DNA from: Oxalobacter formigenes | Lineage (GTDB): Bacteria; Pseudomonadota; Gammaproteobacteria; Burkholderiales; Burkholderiaceae_D | NCBI GenBank assembly: GCA_023667225.1 | Contig: JAMPAN010000001.1 | Coordinates: 1-64,000, forward strand | Reading direction: 5' to 3' | DNA length: 64,000 bases | In this document: positions 49,352-58,777 of the stretch, piece after piece | How positions within the stretch are numbered: the stretch's first letter is position 1 | Layout: every line of letters starts with the position of its first letter | The notes under the pieces: model-generated | Seen by the model: the letters and a program-made list of their open reading frames with translations, nothing else | Told to the model about the DNA's origin: nothing | Databases searched by the model: none | Position numbers and translations under genes: made by a program

Positions 49352-50047
49352 TCAGGCAGCAAGCGTCGCCTGATCCACCTTCACGCCGGCGCCCATCGTC
49401 GAGGAAAGCGATATCTTCTTGACATACGCCCCCTTGCTGCTTGCCGGCTTGGCCTTGATCAACGCATCCATCAAGGCATTAATATTGGCCTTCAAATCGG
49501 CATCCGAAAACGAACGGCGGCCAACAGACGCATGGATAATACCCGCCCGGTCAGTTCTGTATTGAATCTGGCCGCCCTTGGCATTCTTAACAGCCTGCGC
49601 CACATCAGGCGTTACCGTACCCACACGCGGGTTCGGCATCAGACCGCGCGGACCAAGAATCTGCCCCAGCGCACCGACAACCCGCATGGCATCCGGCGAA
49701 GCAATCACCACATCAAACGGCATATCGCCGGCCTTGATACGATCCGCCAGATCTTCCATACCCACAATATCAGCGCCGGCTTCCTTGGCCAGATCAGCCT
49801 TTTCGCCCGTCGCAAAAACAGCCACCCGCACTTCCTTGCCCGTACCGGCAGGCAAAACAACCGAACCGCGGACAACCTGATCAGACTTCCGGGGATCCAC
49901 GCCAAGCTGAACCGCAATATCAATAGATTCATTAAACTTGGCAGTTGCAAATTCCTTCAACAGCGCCAGCGCCTCATCCACCGGATACAGCTTGTTGCGG
50001 TCAACCTTTTCCTTGAAGGCACGCACCCTCTTCGATACTTTAGCCAT
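49352..50047 (-). CDS. rplA: 50S ribosomal protein L1
   Basis: L1 forms the mobile stalk at the E site and represses the L11 operon. The 231-residue protein has [51 protein letters not shown] [20 protein letters not shown] and [18 protein letters not shown]. It overlaps the rplK stop by one base. Confidence 0.97.
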   Translation of the reverse strand: MAKVSKRVRAFKEKVDRNKLYPVDEALALLKEFATAKFNESIDIAVQLGVDPRKSDQVVRGSVVLPAGTGKEVRVAVFATGEKADLAKEAGADIVGMEDLADRIKAGDMPFDVVIASPDAMRVVGALGQILGPRGLMPNPRVGTVTPDVAQAVKNAKGGQIQYRTDRAGIIHASVGRRSFSDADLKANINALMDALIKAKPASSKGAYVKKISLSSTMGAGVKVDQATLAA

Positions 50048-50478
50048 TACATCCCCTCCACTGTAATACCCATGGACCGGGCAGAACCGGCAAGCGTACG
50101 TACCGCCGCCTCAAGATCGGCCGCCGTCAGATCAGGCTGCTTGGTTTTCGCAATTTCCTCTATCTGTGCGCGGGTAATCGACCCCACCTTGTCGGCATTC
50201 GGCCTTTGAGAGCCCTTTTCAATGCCTGCAGCCTTCTTGATCAGGAAGGTTGCAGGCGGCGTTTTCATCACAAAAGAAAAGGACTTATCCGCATAAGCCG
50301 TAATCACAACAGGGATCGGCATCCCCGCTTCATAGTTTTGCGTCTGCGCGTTAAACGCCTTGCAAAACTCCATAATATTCAGACCACGCTGACCCAGAGC
50401 CGGGCCGATAGGGGGAGAAGGATTGGCTTTACCCGCTGGCACCTGCAGCTTGATATAGCCGGCAATTTTTTTGGCCAT
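50047..50478 (-). CDS. rplK: 50S ribosomal protein L11
   Basis: The start at 50478 ([20 protein letters not shown]) after AGGAAA gives 143 residues. [20 protein letters not shown] is the thiostrepton-region signature and the C-terminal domain ends [13 protein letters not shown]11 is needed for stringent-factor activation. Coupled to rplA by TAATG. Confidence 0.97.
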   Translation of the reverse strand: MAKKIAGYIKLQVPAGKANPSPPIGPALGQRGLNIMEFCKAFNAQTQNYEAGMPIPVVITAYADKSFSFVMKTPPATFLIKKAAGIEKGSQRPNADKVGSITRAQIEEIAKTKQPDLTAADLEAAVRTLAGSARSMGITVEGM

Positions 50479-50583
50479 ATTATTTCCTGTTTTTAATGAG
50501 TCATAACGCCCGGACAGCAAGCCGGACTCCTCTTGCCGGTTTTACGGCACTTCTGCCGCAGCGTACCGGACAAACGCAAAAAA

Positions 50584-51183
50584 CTAAACCTTTTCCACCT
50601 GGCCAAATTCAAGTTCGACAGGTGTAGAACGCCCAAAAATCGTCACCAGAACGCGAAGACGCGATTTTTCATAATTGACTTCTTCAACATTCCCGTTGAA
50701 ATCGGCAAACGGCCCCTCCTTGATGCGCACCAGCTCGCCCACCTCATAAGAAACCTTGGGCCTCGGCTTATCCACACCATCCTGCATCTGCTGAAGCAAC
50801 TTGTCAATTTCATGCTGCGGAATAGGGGTAGGCCGGTTCGACTTTCCTCCGATAAAGCCGGTAATCTTTGGCGTATTCCTGACCAAATGCCAGGTTTCGT
50901 CCGTCATCTCCATTTCAACCAGGATATACCCAGGGAAAAACCGGCGCTCCGTCACCGACTTCTGACCAGCCTTTACCTCAACCACCTCTTCCGTCGGCAC
51001 CAATATCTCGCCAAAACGGTCTTTCATACCCATGCGTTCAACACGCTCAAGCAAAGCGCGCCGGACACTTTTCTCCATACCGGAATAGGCATGCACCACA
51101 TACCAGCGCTTCTTGTCAGAAGCCGCGCCGCCAGCATTCGAAGCTGCTGCGGCATTCAATCCTTCCTGGCGTTCTTCGTTCAT
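50584..51183 (-). CDS. nusG: Transcription termination/antitermination protein NusG
   Basis: NusG links RNA polymerase to Rho or the ribosome. The 199-residue protein has an extra N-terminal Ala-rich tail, then [20 protein letters not shown] (NGN domain), [20 protein letters not shown] and a C-terminal KOW domain with [20 protein letters not shown]. Its ATG overlaps the secE stop by 4 bases. Confidence 0.97.
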   Translation of the reverse strand: MNEERQEGLNAAAASNAGGAASDKKRWYVVHAYSGMEKSVRRALLERVERMGMKDRFGEILVPTEEVVEVKAGQKSVTERRFFPGYILVEMEMTDETWHLVRNTPKITGFIGGKSNRPTPIPQHEIDKLLQQMQDGVDKPRPKVSYEVGELVRIKEGPFADFNGNVEEVNYEKSRLRVLVTIFGRSTPVELEFGQVEKV

Positions 51184-51533
51184 TGTCTATTCCAGCCCAG
51201 TATGAAATCGTACAAAACCACTTCCAGCACCTTATCCGTCCCAAAAAGGAAAAGCGCCATCACAATCGCGAAACCAAATACAATAGCCGTTACCCGGAGC
51301 GCATCCTTGCGCTCCGGCCAGACAACCTTTCTTGTCTCGCGAACAGACTCACGCGCAAAAACAAGAAAATCCCTGCCCGTTTCAGAAAACCAGGCAATAA
51401 CCGCCCCTGCCGCCAGGCCGAAAACCAAAACACCGGCACGCATAAACACAGGCCGGGCGGCAAGCAAATAATACCCTACAATACCTGCGACGCAGGCCGC
51501 AAGCGCGATGATTATCTTAATTTTATCGTTCAT
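51180..51533 (-). CDS. secE: Protein translocase subunit SecE
   Basis: From ATG 51533 the product is 117 residues with three membrane segments: two N-terminal helices, then the conserved amphipathic [20 protein letters not shown] and the final helix. SecE clamps SecY. The frame continues upstream into the tRNA-Trp gene, which excludes the longer reading. nusG overlaps its stop. Confidence 0.95.
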   Translation of the reverse strand: MNDKIKIIIALAACVAGIVGYYLLAARPVFMRAGVLVFGLAAGAVIAWFSETGRDFLVFARESVRETRKVVWPERKDALRVTAIVFGFAIVMALFLFGTDKVLEVVLYDFILGWNRQ

Positions 51534-51590
51534 GATGCCTGCAAATCCGCACAGCGCAACCCGCCCATCCCGTTCACACTCACGCGCACC

Positions 51591-51666
51591 TGGCAGGGGA
51601 GGAGGGACTCGAACCCCCAACTTTCGGTTTTGGAGACCGACGCTCTACCAATTGAACTACTCCCCT
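51591..51666 (-). tRNA. trnW: tRNA-Trp (CCA anticodon)
   Basis: The minus strand folds as a 76-nt cloverleaf: acceptor AGGGGAG/CTCCCCT, D arm with TAGTTCAATTGGTAGAGC, anticodon stem TCGGT/ACCGA with loop CTCCAAA, and T arm GGGGGTTCGAGTCCCTC. The CCA end is encoded. It lies between tuf and secE, the standard betaproteobacterial position. Confidence 0.97.
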
Positions 51667-51699
51667 ATGCGCACGAAACTGCTTTTAACAGGCCGCTTT

Positions 51700-52896
51700 C
51701 TTACTCCATAATCTTGGAGACCACGCCGGCGCCGACAGTTCTGCCGCCTTCACGGATGGCGAAGCGCAAGCCTTCTTCCATAGCCACCGGCGAAATGAGT
51801 TTGACGGTGATGGAAACATTGTCTCCCGGCATGACCATTTCTTTGTCTTTGGGCAATTCAACGGATCCGGTGACGTCTGTTGTCCTGAAGTAGAATTGCG
51901 GCCGGTAGTTGTTGAAGAAGGGGGTATGACGGCCTCCTTCGTCTTTGGACAAAACGTAGATTTCTCCGGTAAAGTGGCTGTGCGGCTTGATGGAGCCGGG
52001 TTTGGCCAGCACCTGGCCGCGCTCGACTTCTTCTCTCTTGGTGCCGCGCAGCAGTACGCCGATGTTGTCGCCTGCCTGCCCCTGATCAAGGAGTTTTCTG
52101 AACATTTCCACGCCGGTGCAGGTGGTCTTGGCGGTTTCTCTGATGCCGACAATTTCGATTTCTTCGCCTACTTTGATGACGCCGCGTTCTACACGCCCGG
52201 TAACAACGGTGCCGCGCCCGGAGATGGAGAAGACGTCTTCTACGGGCATAAGGAAGGTGCCGTCTACGGCGCGCTCCGGCTCAGGGATGTAGGTGTCCAA
52301 GGCTTCTGCCAGGGAAAGGATGGATTGTTCGCCCAGTTCGCCTGTGTCGCCTTCGAGCGCCAGTTTGGCGGAGCCTTTGATGATAGGGGTGTCGTCTCCG
52401 GGAAATTCGTAGCGGGAGAGAAGTTCGCGCACTTCCATTTCTACGAGTTCGAGGAGTTCTGCGTCATCTACCATGTCGCATTTGTTGAGGTAGACGATGA
52501 TGTAGGGTACGCCTACCTGGCGGGCCAGCAGGATGTGTTCGCGGGTCTGGGGCATGGGGCCGTCTGCCGCAGAGCAAACGAGGATGGCACCGTCCATTTG
52601 GGCTGCGCCGGTGATCATGTTTTTGATGTAGTCGGCGTGCCCAGGGCAGTCTACGTGGGCGTAGTGGCGGTTGGCGGTTTCGTATTCTACGTGGGAGGTG
52701 TTGATGGTGATGCCACGGGCTTTTTCTTCGGGCGCCGCATCAATCTGGTCGTAGTCTTTGGCTTCGCCTCCGTATTTCTTGGCCAGTATGGTGGCTATCG
52801 CTGCCGTCAGGGTGGTCTTGCCGTGGTCTACGTGACCAATTGTGCCTACGTTGACGTGCGGCTTTGTCCTCTCAAATTTGCTCTTTGCCATGGTTG
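51700..52896 (-). repeat. tuf duplication, copy 2 of a 1197-base direct repeat
   Basis: Partner of 34703-35899, in the same orientation, about 17 kb away. Recombination between the two would delete or duplicate rpsL-fusA and rpoBC, so only non-crossover exchange should be tolerated. Confidence 0.9.
51701..52891 (-). CDS. tuf: Elongation factor Tu, copy 2
   Basis: This 396-residue protein is the same as the product of 34704-35894, with [21 protein letters not shown] and NKCD. Its Shine-Dalgarno (GAGGAG) differs from copy 1. It lies between tRNA-Thr and tRNA-Trp in the tRNA-tuf-secE-nusG arrangement. Sequence identity ends right at the gene borders, as expected of repeated gene conversion. Confidence 0.98.
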   Translation of the reverse strand: MAKSKFERTKPHVNVGTIGHVDHGKTTLTAAIATILAKKYGGEAKDYDQIDAAPEEKARGITINTSHVEYETANRHYAHVDCPGHADYIKNMITGAAQMDGAILVCSAADGPMPQTREHILLARQVGVPYIIVYLNKCDMVDDAELLELVEMEVRELLSRYEFPGDDTPIIKGSAKLALEGDTGELGEQSILSLAEALDTYIPEPERAVDGTFLMPVEDVFSISGRGTVVTGRVERGVIKVGEEIEIVGIRETAKTTCTGVEMFRKLLDQGQAGDNIGVLLRGTKREEVERGQVLAKPGSIKPHSHFTGEIYVLSKDEGGRHTPFFNNYRPQFYFRTTDVTGSVELPKDKEMVMPGDNVSITVKLISPVAMEEGLRFAIREGGRTVGAGVVSKIME

Positions 52897-52966
52897 ACTC
52901 CTCACGAATAAATTGGGAATCGGGCGCGGCCCGGCCTCCCTACCTGCTGCCTCATTCAATAATCAA

Positions 52967-53041
<75 letters not shown>

Positions 53042-53063
53042 CTTGAACCCGCACGGCAAAAAC

Positions 53064-53137
53064 TGGAGCGGGCGAAGGGAATCGAACCCTCATCTTAAGC
53101 TTGGAAGGCTTCGGCTCTACCATTGAGCTACACCCGC
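53064..53137 (-). tRNA. trnG: tRNA-Gly (TCC anticodon)
   Basis: A 74-nt cloverleaf with acceptor GCGGGTG/CGCCCGC, D arm GCTCAATGGTAGAGC, anticodon loop CTTCCAA (TCC) on an AAGC/GCTT stem, T arm AGGGTTCGATTCCCT and an encoded CCA. Confidence 0.97.
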
Positions 53138-53177
53138 CTGATCTTTCCACTTCAGTTAAAACCGGATTGGTATTCTT

Positions 53178-53263
53178 TGGTGGAGGGGGCTGGATTCGAA
53201 CCAGCGTACTCGTAAGAGGGCAGATTTACAGTCTGCTGCCTTTAACCACTCGGCCACCCCTCC
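53178..53263 (-). tRNA. trnY: tRNA-Tyr (GTA anticodon)
   Basis: An 86-nt class II tRNA with a long variable arm: acceptor GGAGGGG/CCCCTCC, anticodon stem GCAGA/TCTGC with loop CTGTAAA, T arm GCTGGTTCGAATCCAGC and an encoded CCA. First gene after the promoter at 53278-53307. Confidence 0.97.
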
Positions 53264-53277
53264 GCAAGGAACCTCAA

Positions 53278-53307
53278 ATTATGCAACCACTCCTGTCTTT
53301 ATGTCAA
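53278..53307 (-). promoter_or_regulatory. Promoter of the tRNA-tuf-secE-nusG unit
   Basis: On the minus strand a perfect -35 TTGACA (53302-53307) and a -10 CATAAT (53278-53283) are 18 bases apart, with transcription expected to start a few bases before tRNA-Tyr. Confidence 0.8.
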
Positions 53308-53463
53308 TGGCCAAATCACATTTTAGCCATTAAATTGGTAAACCAGACCAGAACCGCTCGTGGCAAACCTGCCCGTCCTTCCCGCTGCAGGCAAAAACCG
53401 CCGTCCGATGCAAGAAAAGGTTATCATAACCGCTTTCAGCCCCAAAATGCAAAAAAAGAAACC

Positions 53464-53577
53464 ATGTCCGATTCCAACAAGCCCAAAAACAGTTTCATTA
53501 CACGCGCCTTCAGGGCCGTCGCCATTTTTTTCCTGATCATGGCCGCTTATTATTTTGCAAAAGCCTGGCTCAAATAA
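53464..53577 (+). CDS. Possible small single-pass membrane protein
   Basis: A 37-residue frame reads MSDSNKPKNSFITRAFRAVA and then IFFLIMAAYYFAKAWLK: a hydrophilic, basic N-terminus and one clear membrane helix. Codon choice favours C-ending codons as in the neighbouring genes. The Shine-Dalgarno is weak, and I do not recognise the family. The same frame continues upstream through tRNA genes, so only this part can be coding. It ends 24 bases before the convergent dacB stop. Confidence 0.4.
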   Translation: MSDSNKPKNSFITRAFRAVAIFFLIMAAYYFAKAWLK

Positions 53578-53601
53578 TACCGCCAGGCAGCGCCGCCGGC
53601 A

Positions 53602-55080
53602 TCAACCACGGTCATGCACCCATTCCAGCAAGGCATCTCTTGCCCTGCTGCCCAAAGCCGCATGGGAATGGTTGACAATAAAAACGACCGCATACCGCTG
53701 CCCCGACGCCGCCAGCACATAACCGGCAATAGCGCGCACATCCTGAATACTGCCGGTTTTCAGATGCGCTTTCCCTGCTACACTGCTTTGCCTCATACTG
53801 CCGGCCAGCGTCCCGTCCCGCCCCGCCACCGGCAGCGATGCCATCAGCTCCGGCATCACAGCCGAACGATAAGCCGCCGCCAAAACATCTCCCATCGTCC
53901 TGGGAGAAATACGCTCAATCCGCGACAACCCCGATCCATTTTCAATATAAAGATCCTGAATGGAAATCCCCCGCGATGCCAAAAAAGCCCGGATGGCAAA
54001 CGCACCTTTTTCCGGGCTGGCCGGTTCATTTAACGAAGGAGACCCCGCCGTTATCAAGACCTGCCGCGCCATCACATTATTGCTGTACTTATTGATATCG
54101 CGCACCACTTCGCTTAAGGGAGAAGACTGCCACTCCTCCAGCAAATAGGCATTCCCGTCCACGCGGCTTTCCCTCACCCCTCCCGAAAAAGACCCGCCCA
54201 GCGCCTTCCACATCCCGGCAAATACCGCCCGAAAAAAAGCAGAACGATCCATCGTAGCCGGAGAAACCAGCCAGGTCTGATCACCGCAAGCCAACGGATA
54301 TTCCCCGTCAAATACTGCCTCCCTCTCCGAAAAATGCAGCTTTATCCCCTGTTGCCATGCCTGGCACCTCCCCGTATCTGTCAGCGCCGGCGGGACAATC
54401 GCCACGCCATCCATCTCTGGAACCGTCTGCACATGAACCGTTCCCTCCAGGCCATCAGGCCTGAAAAGCACCTCCACAACATGCTGGTTCAAAAGCAGCG
54501 CGTCAGGGCCTGCGTTATAAGGCTTAAAAGGATCATTATCAAAAGCGCCCGGATCAAAAAAACGCTCCTCAAACACCCCGCGATCCAGCACCAGATCCCC
54601 GCGAATATCGCGAATCCCCCTTGACCGCAACCGCTGCAAAAGCACCCACAAATCTTCCAGCCTGAAAGCAGGATCACCGCCCCCCTTAAAAATAAGATCC
54701 CCGTTCAATACCTCGCCATCTATAGAGCCCCTCGCATATACCGCCGTCTTCCAGCGATAAGCCGGCCCCAGTATTTCCAGCGCCGAATACGTCGTCACCA
54801 CCTTCATTGTGGAAGCCGGCATATAAGGCGTATCCTCATTTAACGCAAATACCGGAAGCCGGGCAGCACCGCCATCAGAAAGCGGCTGAACATAAATCCC
54901 CACCGCCTCAACCGGAATATCTGCCCGTTTCAGTTCCCTTGCCACCGGCTCTGGCAACGCCGTTTTATCCTGCGCTGCGCCGCCCTGCGGCCACAGCGTA
55001 AAAAACGCCAACAAACAACACCATACCTGCCTGCAAATACTTGCGCAGCCCAAAGCCGCTGCTCTGCCTTTCATTCCCAT
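53602..55080 (-). CDS. dacB: D-alanyl-D-alanine carboxypeptidase/endopeptidase (PBP4 type)
   Basis: A periplasmic low-molecular-mass PBP of the S13 family that trims or cuts peptidoglycan peptides. From ATG 55080, after GGGAG, it is 492 residues with a signal peptide ending near GGAA. The active-site motifs are S90-TMK93 (MPASTMKVV), YSNN and KTGS (HLKTGSIQD), with the large inserted domain typical of class C PBPs between the first two. It is a single gene between the tRNA cluster and the divergent feo operon. Confidence 0.92.
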   Translation of the reverse strand: MGMKGRAAALGCASICRQVWCCLLAFFTLWPQGGAAQDKTALPEPVARELKRADIPVEAVGIYVQPLSDGGAARLPVFALNEDTPYMPASTMKVVTTYSALEILGPAYRWKTAVYARGSIDGEVLNGDLIFKGGGDPAFRLEDLWVLLQRLRSRGIRDIRGDLVLDRGVFEERFFDPGAFDNDPFKPYNAGPDALLLNQHVVEVLFRPDGLEGTVHVQTVPEMDGVAIVPPALTDTGRCQAWQQGIKLHFSEREAVFDGEYPLACGDQTWLVSPATMDRSAFFRAVFAGMWKALGGSFSGGVRESRVDGNAYLLEEWQSSPLSEVVRDINKYSNNVMARQVLITAGSPSLNEPASPEKGAFAIRAFLASRGISIQDLYIENGSGLSRIERISPRTMGDVLAAAYRSAVMPELMASLPVAGRDGTLAGSMRQSSVAGKAHLKTGSIQDVRAIAGYVLAASGQRYAVVFIVNHSHAALGSRARDALLEWVHDRG

Positions 55081-55220
55081 TACTCCCTGCTTCCTGCCAT
55101 CCCTGCACACACCTTGCCGCTGCAAAAAAGGCAACAAACACCTTTCTTCCCTGACACCCCGAATTTTAATCATTTCACCAGCAATTCTGTATCAAACAGA
55201 CAACAGGAAAAAGCAACGCA

Positions 55221-55270
55221 AATAAAAATAATTCTTATTTACATTGCTTTTTTAATCAAGAATCATTATT
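55221..55270 (+). promoter_or_regulatory. Probable Fur boxes upstream of the feo operon
   Basis: The 19-mer at 55221-55239 (AATAAAAATAATTCTTATT) matches the Fur consensus at about 13 of 19 positions, and 55252-55270, with the core AATCATTAT, at about 11. They flank and overlap the -35/-10 elements of the feo promoter, as expected for iron-dependent repression. Confidence 0.6.
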
Positions 55271-55272
55271 AT
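55244..55272 (+). promoter_or_regulatory. feo operon promoter
   Basis: TTGCTT (55244-55249) and TATTAT (55267-55272) are 17 bases apart, about 80 bases upstream of feoA. The region is strongly AT-rich and overlaps the second Fur-like box. Confidence 0.6.
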
Positions 55273-55350
55273 TTTTATCCATCAGCCTTGCGGCATATCC
55301 AGCTTTCATACAATTACATGCCGGATAACCGCATCAAGCCGGAGAATAAA

Positions 55351-55638
55351 ATGACATTTGATCCCCCAGTCCAGGCCAAGCAATTCTGTAACCTGACACA
55401 ACTGAAAAAAGGCGAAAGCGCCACTGTTATGGGACTGGCACGGCCGGATGCCGGGCATCCGGCATCTTTCCATACACGTCTTATGGAACTGGGTTTTTTC
55501 CGGGGCGAAAAAGTATCCGTCATCGCCGGAGCCCATTCCGACAAGGATCCTGTCGCAGTACGAATCGGCAACACCGCTTTTGCGCTGGGCAAGCCCGAAG
55601 CGGCCATGATTTACGTCATGCGGGAAACGCAAGCCTGA
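55351..55638 (+). CDS. feoA: Ferrous iron transport protein A
   Basis: FeoA is a small SH3-like cytosolic partner of FeoB. With ATG 55351, seven bases after GGAG, the product is 95 residues. The conserved TRLMELGFFRGEKVSVIAG and the C-terminal DPVAVRIGNTAFALGKPEAA fit the family. An upstream in-frame ATG (55318) is less well placed. It is followed by a second FeoA-domain gene and feoB. Confidence 0.9.
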   Translation: MTFDPPVQAKQFCNLTQLKKGESATVMGLARPDAGHPASFHTRLMELGFFRGEKVSVIAGAHSDKDPVAVRIGNTAFALGKPEAAMIYVMRETQA

Positions 55639-55728
55639 CCTGGGCAAAACACATCAACAAAAAAATGAGCGCTTCATCAAGTCTGTTCGATTTGCATTTC
55701 CTGTCTTTCTGGAAAAAAGGAGGAGACA

Positions 55729-56244
55729 ATGCCTGACACAATTTTGGTATTAACCATTGTAGCAGCGGCTGCCAGCTATATCGTTTACCGGTACGCTTTC
55801 AGAAAATCGGGAGCCTGTTCCTGCGCAACCAGGCCGGGTTCCGTTGCCGCCTGCGCCGGCTGTTGCCATAACGCCGGGCAAAAAACCGTCCTTGTCCCAA
55901 GCCCGCAGCAACAGCACACCTGCTGCCAGGAAAAAGCCGGCGGAAAAGGAGAAATCTGCCGCTGTGCAACAAGCGGAAAGCACAACATGCGAACCATCAA
56001 TTTACGTCAGATGCAAATCGGTGAAACAGCAACCGTTACCGCCATTACAGCACAGGGAGAACTTGGCAGGCGTATCCGCGATATGGGACTGACACCCGGC
56101 GCAACAGTTGAAATCATAGGCCGTGCGCCCCTGAAAGACCCGGTTGCCTTGCAGCTGGAGGGATTCACCCTGACCCTGCGCAACAACGAAGCAGACTGGA
56201 TTACCGTTACCCTTCCTTCAGAAAAAAAACTGCCCCCGGCCTAG
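55729..56244 (+). CDS. Cys-rich membrane segment fused to a FeoA domain
   Basis: The 171-residue protein starts after a strong GGAGGAG. The first ~25 residues form a membrane helix (MPDTILVLTIVAAAASYIVY), followed by a Cys-rich region (GACSCA, ACAGCCHNAG, HTCCQ, ICRCA) like FeoB-associated Cys-rich membrane proteins. From about residue 87 a complete FeoA domain follows (MRTINLRQMQIGETATVTAI, IRDMGLTPGATVEIIGR). An internal ATG at 55987 with a weak Shine-Dalgarno could also start a separate FeoA. It lies between feoA and feoB. Confidence 0.8.
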   Translation: MPDTILVLTIVAAAASYIVYRYAFRKSGACSCATRPGSVAACAGCCHNAGQKTVLVPSPQQQHTCCQEKAGGKGEICRCATSGKHNMRTINLRQMQIGETATVTAITAQGELGRRIRDMGLTPGATVEIIGRAPLKDPVALQLEGFTLTLRNNEADWITVTLPSEKKLPPA

Positions 56245-56287
56245 CGCCACAACCTCGTTTTACCCCTGCTGTCTTCTGTTCTGTTGA

Positions 56288-56306
56288 TGCGCCTAAAAAA
56301 GGCGCA
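56288..56306 (+). other. Small hairpin in the gap before feoB
   Basis: TGCGCC-TAAAAAA-GGCGCA forms a 6-bp stem in the 148-base gap between the fusion gene and feoB. No T-run follows, so termination is doubtful; it may adjust feoB relative to the upstream genes. Confidence 0.35.
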
Positions 56307-56392
56307 CAGGGGAGAGGTATGCGCCTGCGCTTGCCGGGATTCGATAAATCACCCCGTTTTTACTTCTAACTTATCTGTAGATGGAGTCATTC

Positions 56393-58642
56393 ATGGAACC
56401 TGCAACTTCTGTCACCATTGCATTGGCAGGCAATCCTAACGCCGGTAAAACCACACTCTTTAACGCCATTACCGGAGCCCGCCAGCACGTGGGCAACTAC
56501 CCCGGCATCACAGTTGAGAAAAAAACCGGTCTGGCCGAACTTGATGGAGAAACCCTCGCGCTTGTGGACCTGCCAGGCACCTACTCCCTGACAGCCTACA
56601 GCCCGGAAGAGCGGGTTGCCCGGCGTATGCTTACCGAAGAAAAACCGGATGTCGTCCTGCATGTCGTCGATGCAGGCGCACTGCAACGCAACCTGTACCT
56701 GACCGCCCAGCTCCTGGAACTTGGCCTTCCCGTTGTCATTGCGCTCAACATGATGGATGAAGTACACAGCCGCGGCGACAGCATTGATACAGAAAAACTT
56801 TCCCAGCTATTAAATGTCCCCGTCATCGAAACCATAGGCCGTACCGGCAAAGGCATCACCGAAGCCTTGCGTGCCGCCGCAGCTGTAGGCAAAGCCAACA
56901 GGGGAAAACCGCATACGCCCCGCCAATTCTCCTACGGGACAGATATTGATCCCGTCCTTGACACCATGACAGCACAGATAGAAAAAGACCTGGAGCAAAC
57001 CGGCAAACAGGCTTCAGTCCCCTATCCTGCCCGGTGGCTGGCGCTGAAATTCCTCGAAAACGATGCGGATATCCGGGAAAACGGCCTGTTTTCCACGGAA
57101 ACCCAGGCTGCCCTTGAGTCCGAATACAACAAACTGGCCAAACATCTGGAAGACACCCTTCAAACCTACCCCGAAGCCACCATTGCCGACTTTCGCTACG
57201 GCTACATCTCCGGCGTTCTCCGCCAGGATATCGTCACCCGTCATGAAAGCGTCCACGCACGCCGGCACTTCTCCGACAAAATTGACAAATACCTTACCCA
57301 TAACCTCATTGGCATCCTGTGTATGGGCCTGATTTTCTACCTGGTCTATGAAATTGCCTTCTCCCTTGGCTCCATCCCCATGGACTGGGTAGACGGCTTT
57401 TTCGGCTGGCTTGGCGAAACAGCTGATGCGGCTCTGCCTGACGGACTCTTCAAATCCCTGGTCGTTGACGGCATCATTGGCGGCGTTGGCGGCATCATGA
57501 CCTTTGTGCCGCTGATCTTCATCATGTTCTTCCTGATCGCCTTCCTGGAAGATTTGGGCTACATGGCGCGCATATCCTACATGCTTGACCGCGTCTTCCG
57601 TTTCTTCGGCCTGCACGGCGCCTCCATCATGCCCTACATGATCAGCGGCGGCATTGCCGGCGGATGCGCCGTTCCCGGCGTCATGGCAACGCGCACCCTG
57701 CGAAGCCCCAAAGAAAAGATGGCCACCATGCTGACTTTGCCCTTCATGGCCTGCGGTGCCAAAATTCCGGTATTCCTGCTTCTGGTAGGCGCCTTCTTCC
57801 CCGAAGAAAACCAGGCCGCTATCATGCTCAGCATTACCGCTGCCGGATGGATACTGGCCCTGCTGTCGGCCCGCGCGCTGCGCTCAACCATCATTGCCGG
57901 GCCGGCAACACCGTTCGTCATGGAACTGCCCCCCTACCGCCTGCCGACCCTGCGCGGCCTTCTCATGCACACCTGGGAACGCGGCTGGCAATACCTGAAA
58001 AAAGCCGGCACCATCATCCTGGCCATCTCCATCGTCATGTGGGCCATCCTCACCTTCCCTCAACTGCCTGATAACATGGCCGAAAACTATGCCGGACAGG
58101 TAGCCGCCGCTGAAGAAAAAGCCGAAGCTGCCGAAATCGCGCTGGAAAAAGCGGCAGAAGCCGATAAAGACACACTGGCGGCCGAACTCGAAGAAGCAAA
58201 AGAAGCCGTCGAAACACTGCAAAACGAAGAAAGCAGCGCCAAACTCCGTTACTCCATCGCCGGACGCATCGGCTCCGTATTCGAACCAGTCACCCGTTTT
58301 GCCGGATTCGACTGGCGCACCAACATCGCCCTGTTAGGCGGCTTCGCAGCCAAGGAAGTCCTGGTCTCCACCCTGGGAACAGCCTATTCTTTGGGTGAAG
58401 TCGATCCTGATGAAGCCGATCCGCTAAGCGAAAAAATCCGGAGCGATCCGCACTGGAACAAAGCCAATGCTGCCAGCCTCATCATCTTTGTGCTGATCTA
58501 CGCCCCGTGCGTCGTCACCATCGCCGCCATGAAATCCGAAACCGGCGGCTGGCGCTGGCCCCTGTTCAGTCTTTTCGGCAGCACCCTGTTTGCTTACCTC
58601 CTGGCTGCTGCCGTCTATCAGGCAGGCCGCCTGCTCATATAA
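56393..58642 (+). CDS. feoB: Ferrous iron transport protein B
   Basis: FeoB imports Fe(II) across the inner membrane. ATG 56393 follows GGAG at 7 bases, giving 749 residues; an ATG four codons earlier is possible. The N-terminal G domain has GNPNAGKTT, the G2 Thr in NYPGITVEKK, DLPGTYSL and NMMD. Two Gate regions are visible, including ISGGIAGGCAVPGVMATRT and the MACGAKIPVFLLL segment. An Ala/Glu-rich predicted coiled coil lies near residues 566-616. No FeoC gene follows. Confidence 0.96.
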   Translation: MEPATSVTIALAGNPNAGKTTLFNAITGARQHVGNYPGITVEKKTGLAELDGETLALVDLPGTYSLTAYSPEERVARRMLTEEKPDVVLHVVDAGALQRNLYLTAQLLELGLPVVIALNMMDEVHSRGDSIDTEKLSQLLNVPVIETIGRTGKGITEALRAAAAVGKANRGKPHTPRQFSYGTDIDPVLDTMTAQIEKDLEQTGKQASVPYPARWLALKFLENDADIRENGLFSTETQAALESEYNKLAKHLEDTLQTYPEATIADFRYGYISGVLRQDIVTRHESVHARRHFSDKIDKYLTHNLIGILCMGLIFYLVYEIAFSLGSIPMDWVDGFFGWLGETADAALPDGLFKSLVVDGIIGGVGGIMTFVPLIFIMFFLIAFLEDLGYMARISYMLDRVFRFFGLHGASIMPYMISGGIAGGCAVPGVMATRTLRSPKEKMATMLTLPFMACGAKIPVFLLLVGAFFPEENQAAIMLSITAAGWILALLSARALRSTIIAGPATPFVMELPPYRLPTLRGLLMHTWERGWQYLKKAGTIILAISIVMWAILTFPQLPDNMAENYAGQVAAAEEKAEAAEIALEKAAEADKDTLAAELEEAKEAVETLQNEESSAKLRYSIAGRIGSVFEPVTRFAGFDWRTNIALLGGFAAKEVLVSTLGTAYSLGEVDPDEADPLSEKIRSDPHWNKANAASLIIFVLIYAPCVVTIAAMKSETGGWRWPLFSLFGSTLFAYLLAAAVYQAGRLLI

Positions 58643-58748
58643 AAGCAGGCATCCGGCAACATGGCAGCCAGCGCATTCTCCCGCGTCTGCTGCCATGAGG
58701 CCGGCTCCTTACCCTGAAACAAATTGCCACTTTTTTTCCTTTCATCCC

Positions 58749-58777
58749 TTGAAATCCATTATAAGCACCCCTATACT
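58749..58777 (+). promoter_or_regulatory. groESL promoter, combined sigma-70 and sigma-32 type
   Basis: TTGAAA (58749-58754) and TATACT (58772-58777) are 17 bases apart, a sigma-70 arrangement. The same DNA reads CTTGAAA-N14-CCCTATAC, close to the heat-shock sigma-32 consensus. It runs directly into the CIRCE element. Confidence 0.72.

Noticed and set aside
53101..53463. Upstream extension of the small membrane-protein frame
   Set aside because: It reads through tRNA-Gly and tRNA-Tyr in antisense, so it cannot be coding; only the part from 53464 is retained as a candidate.
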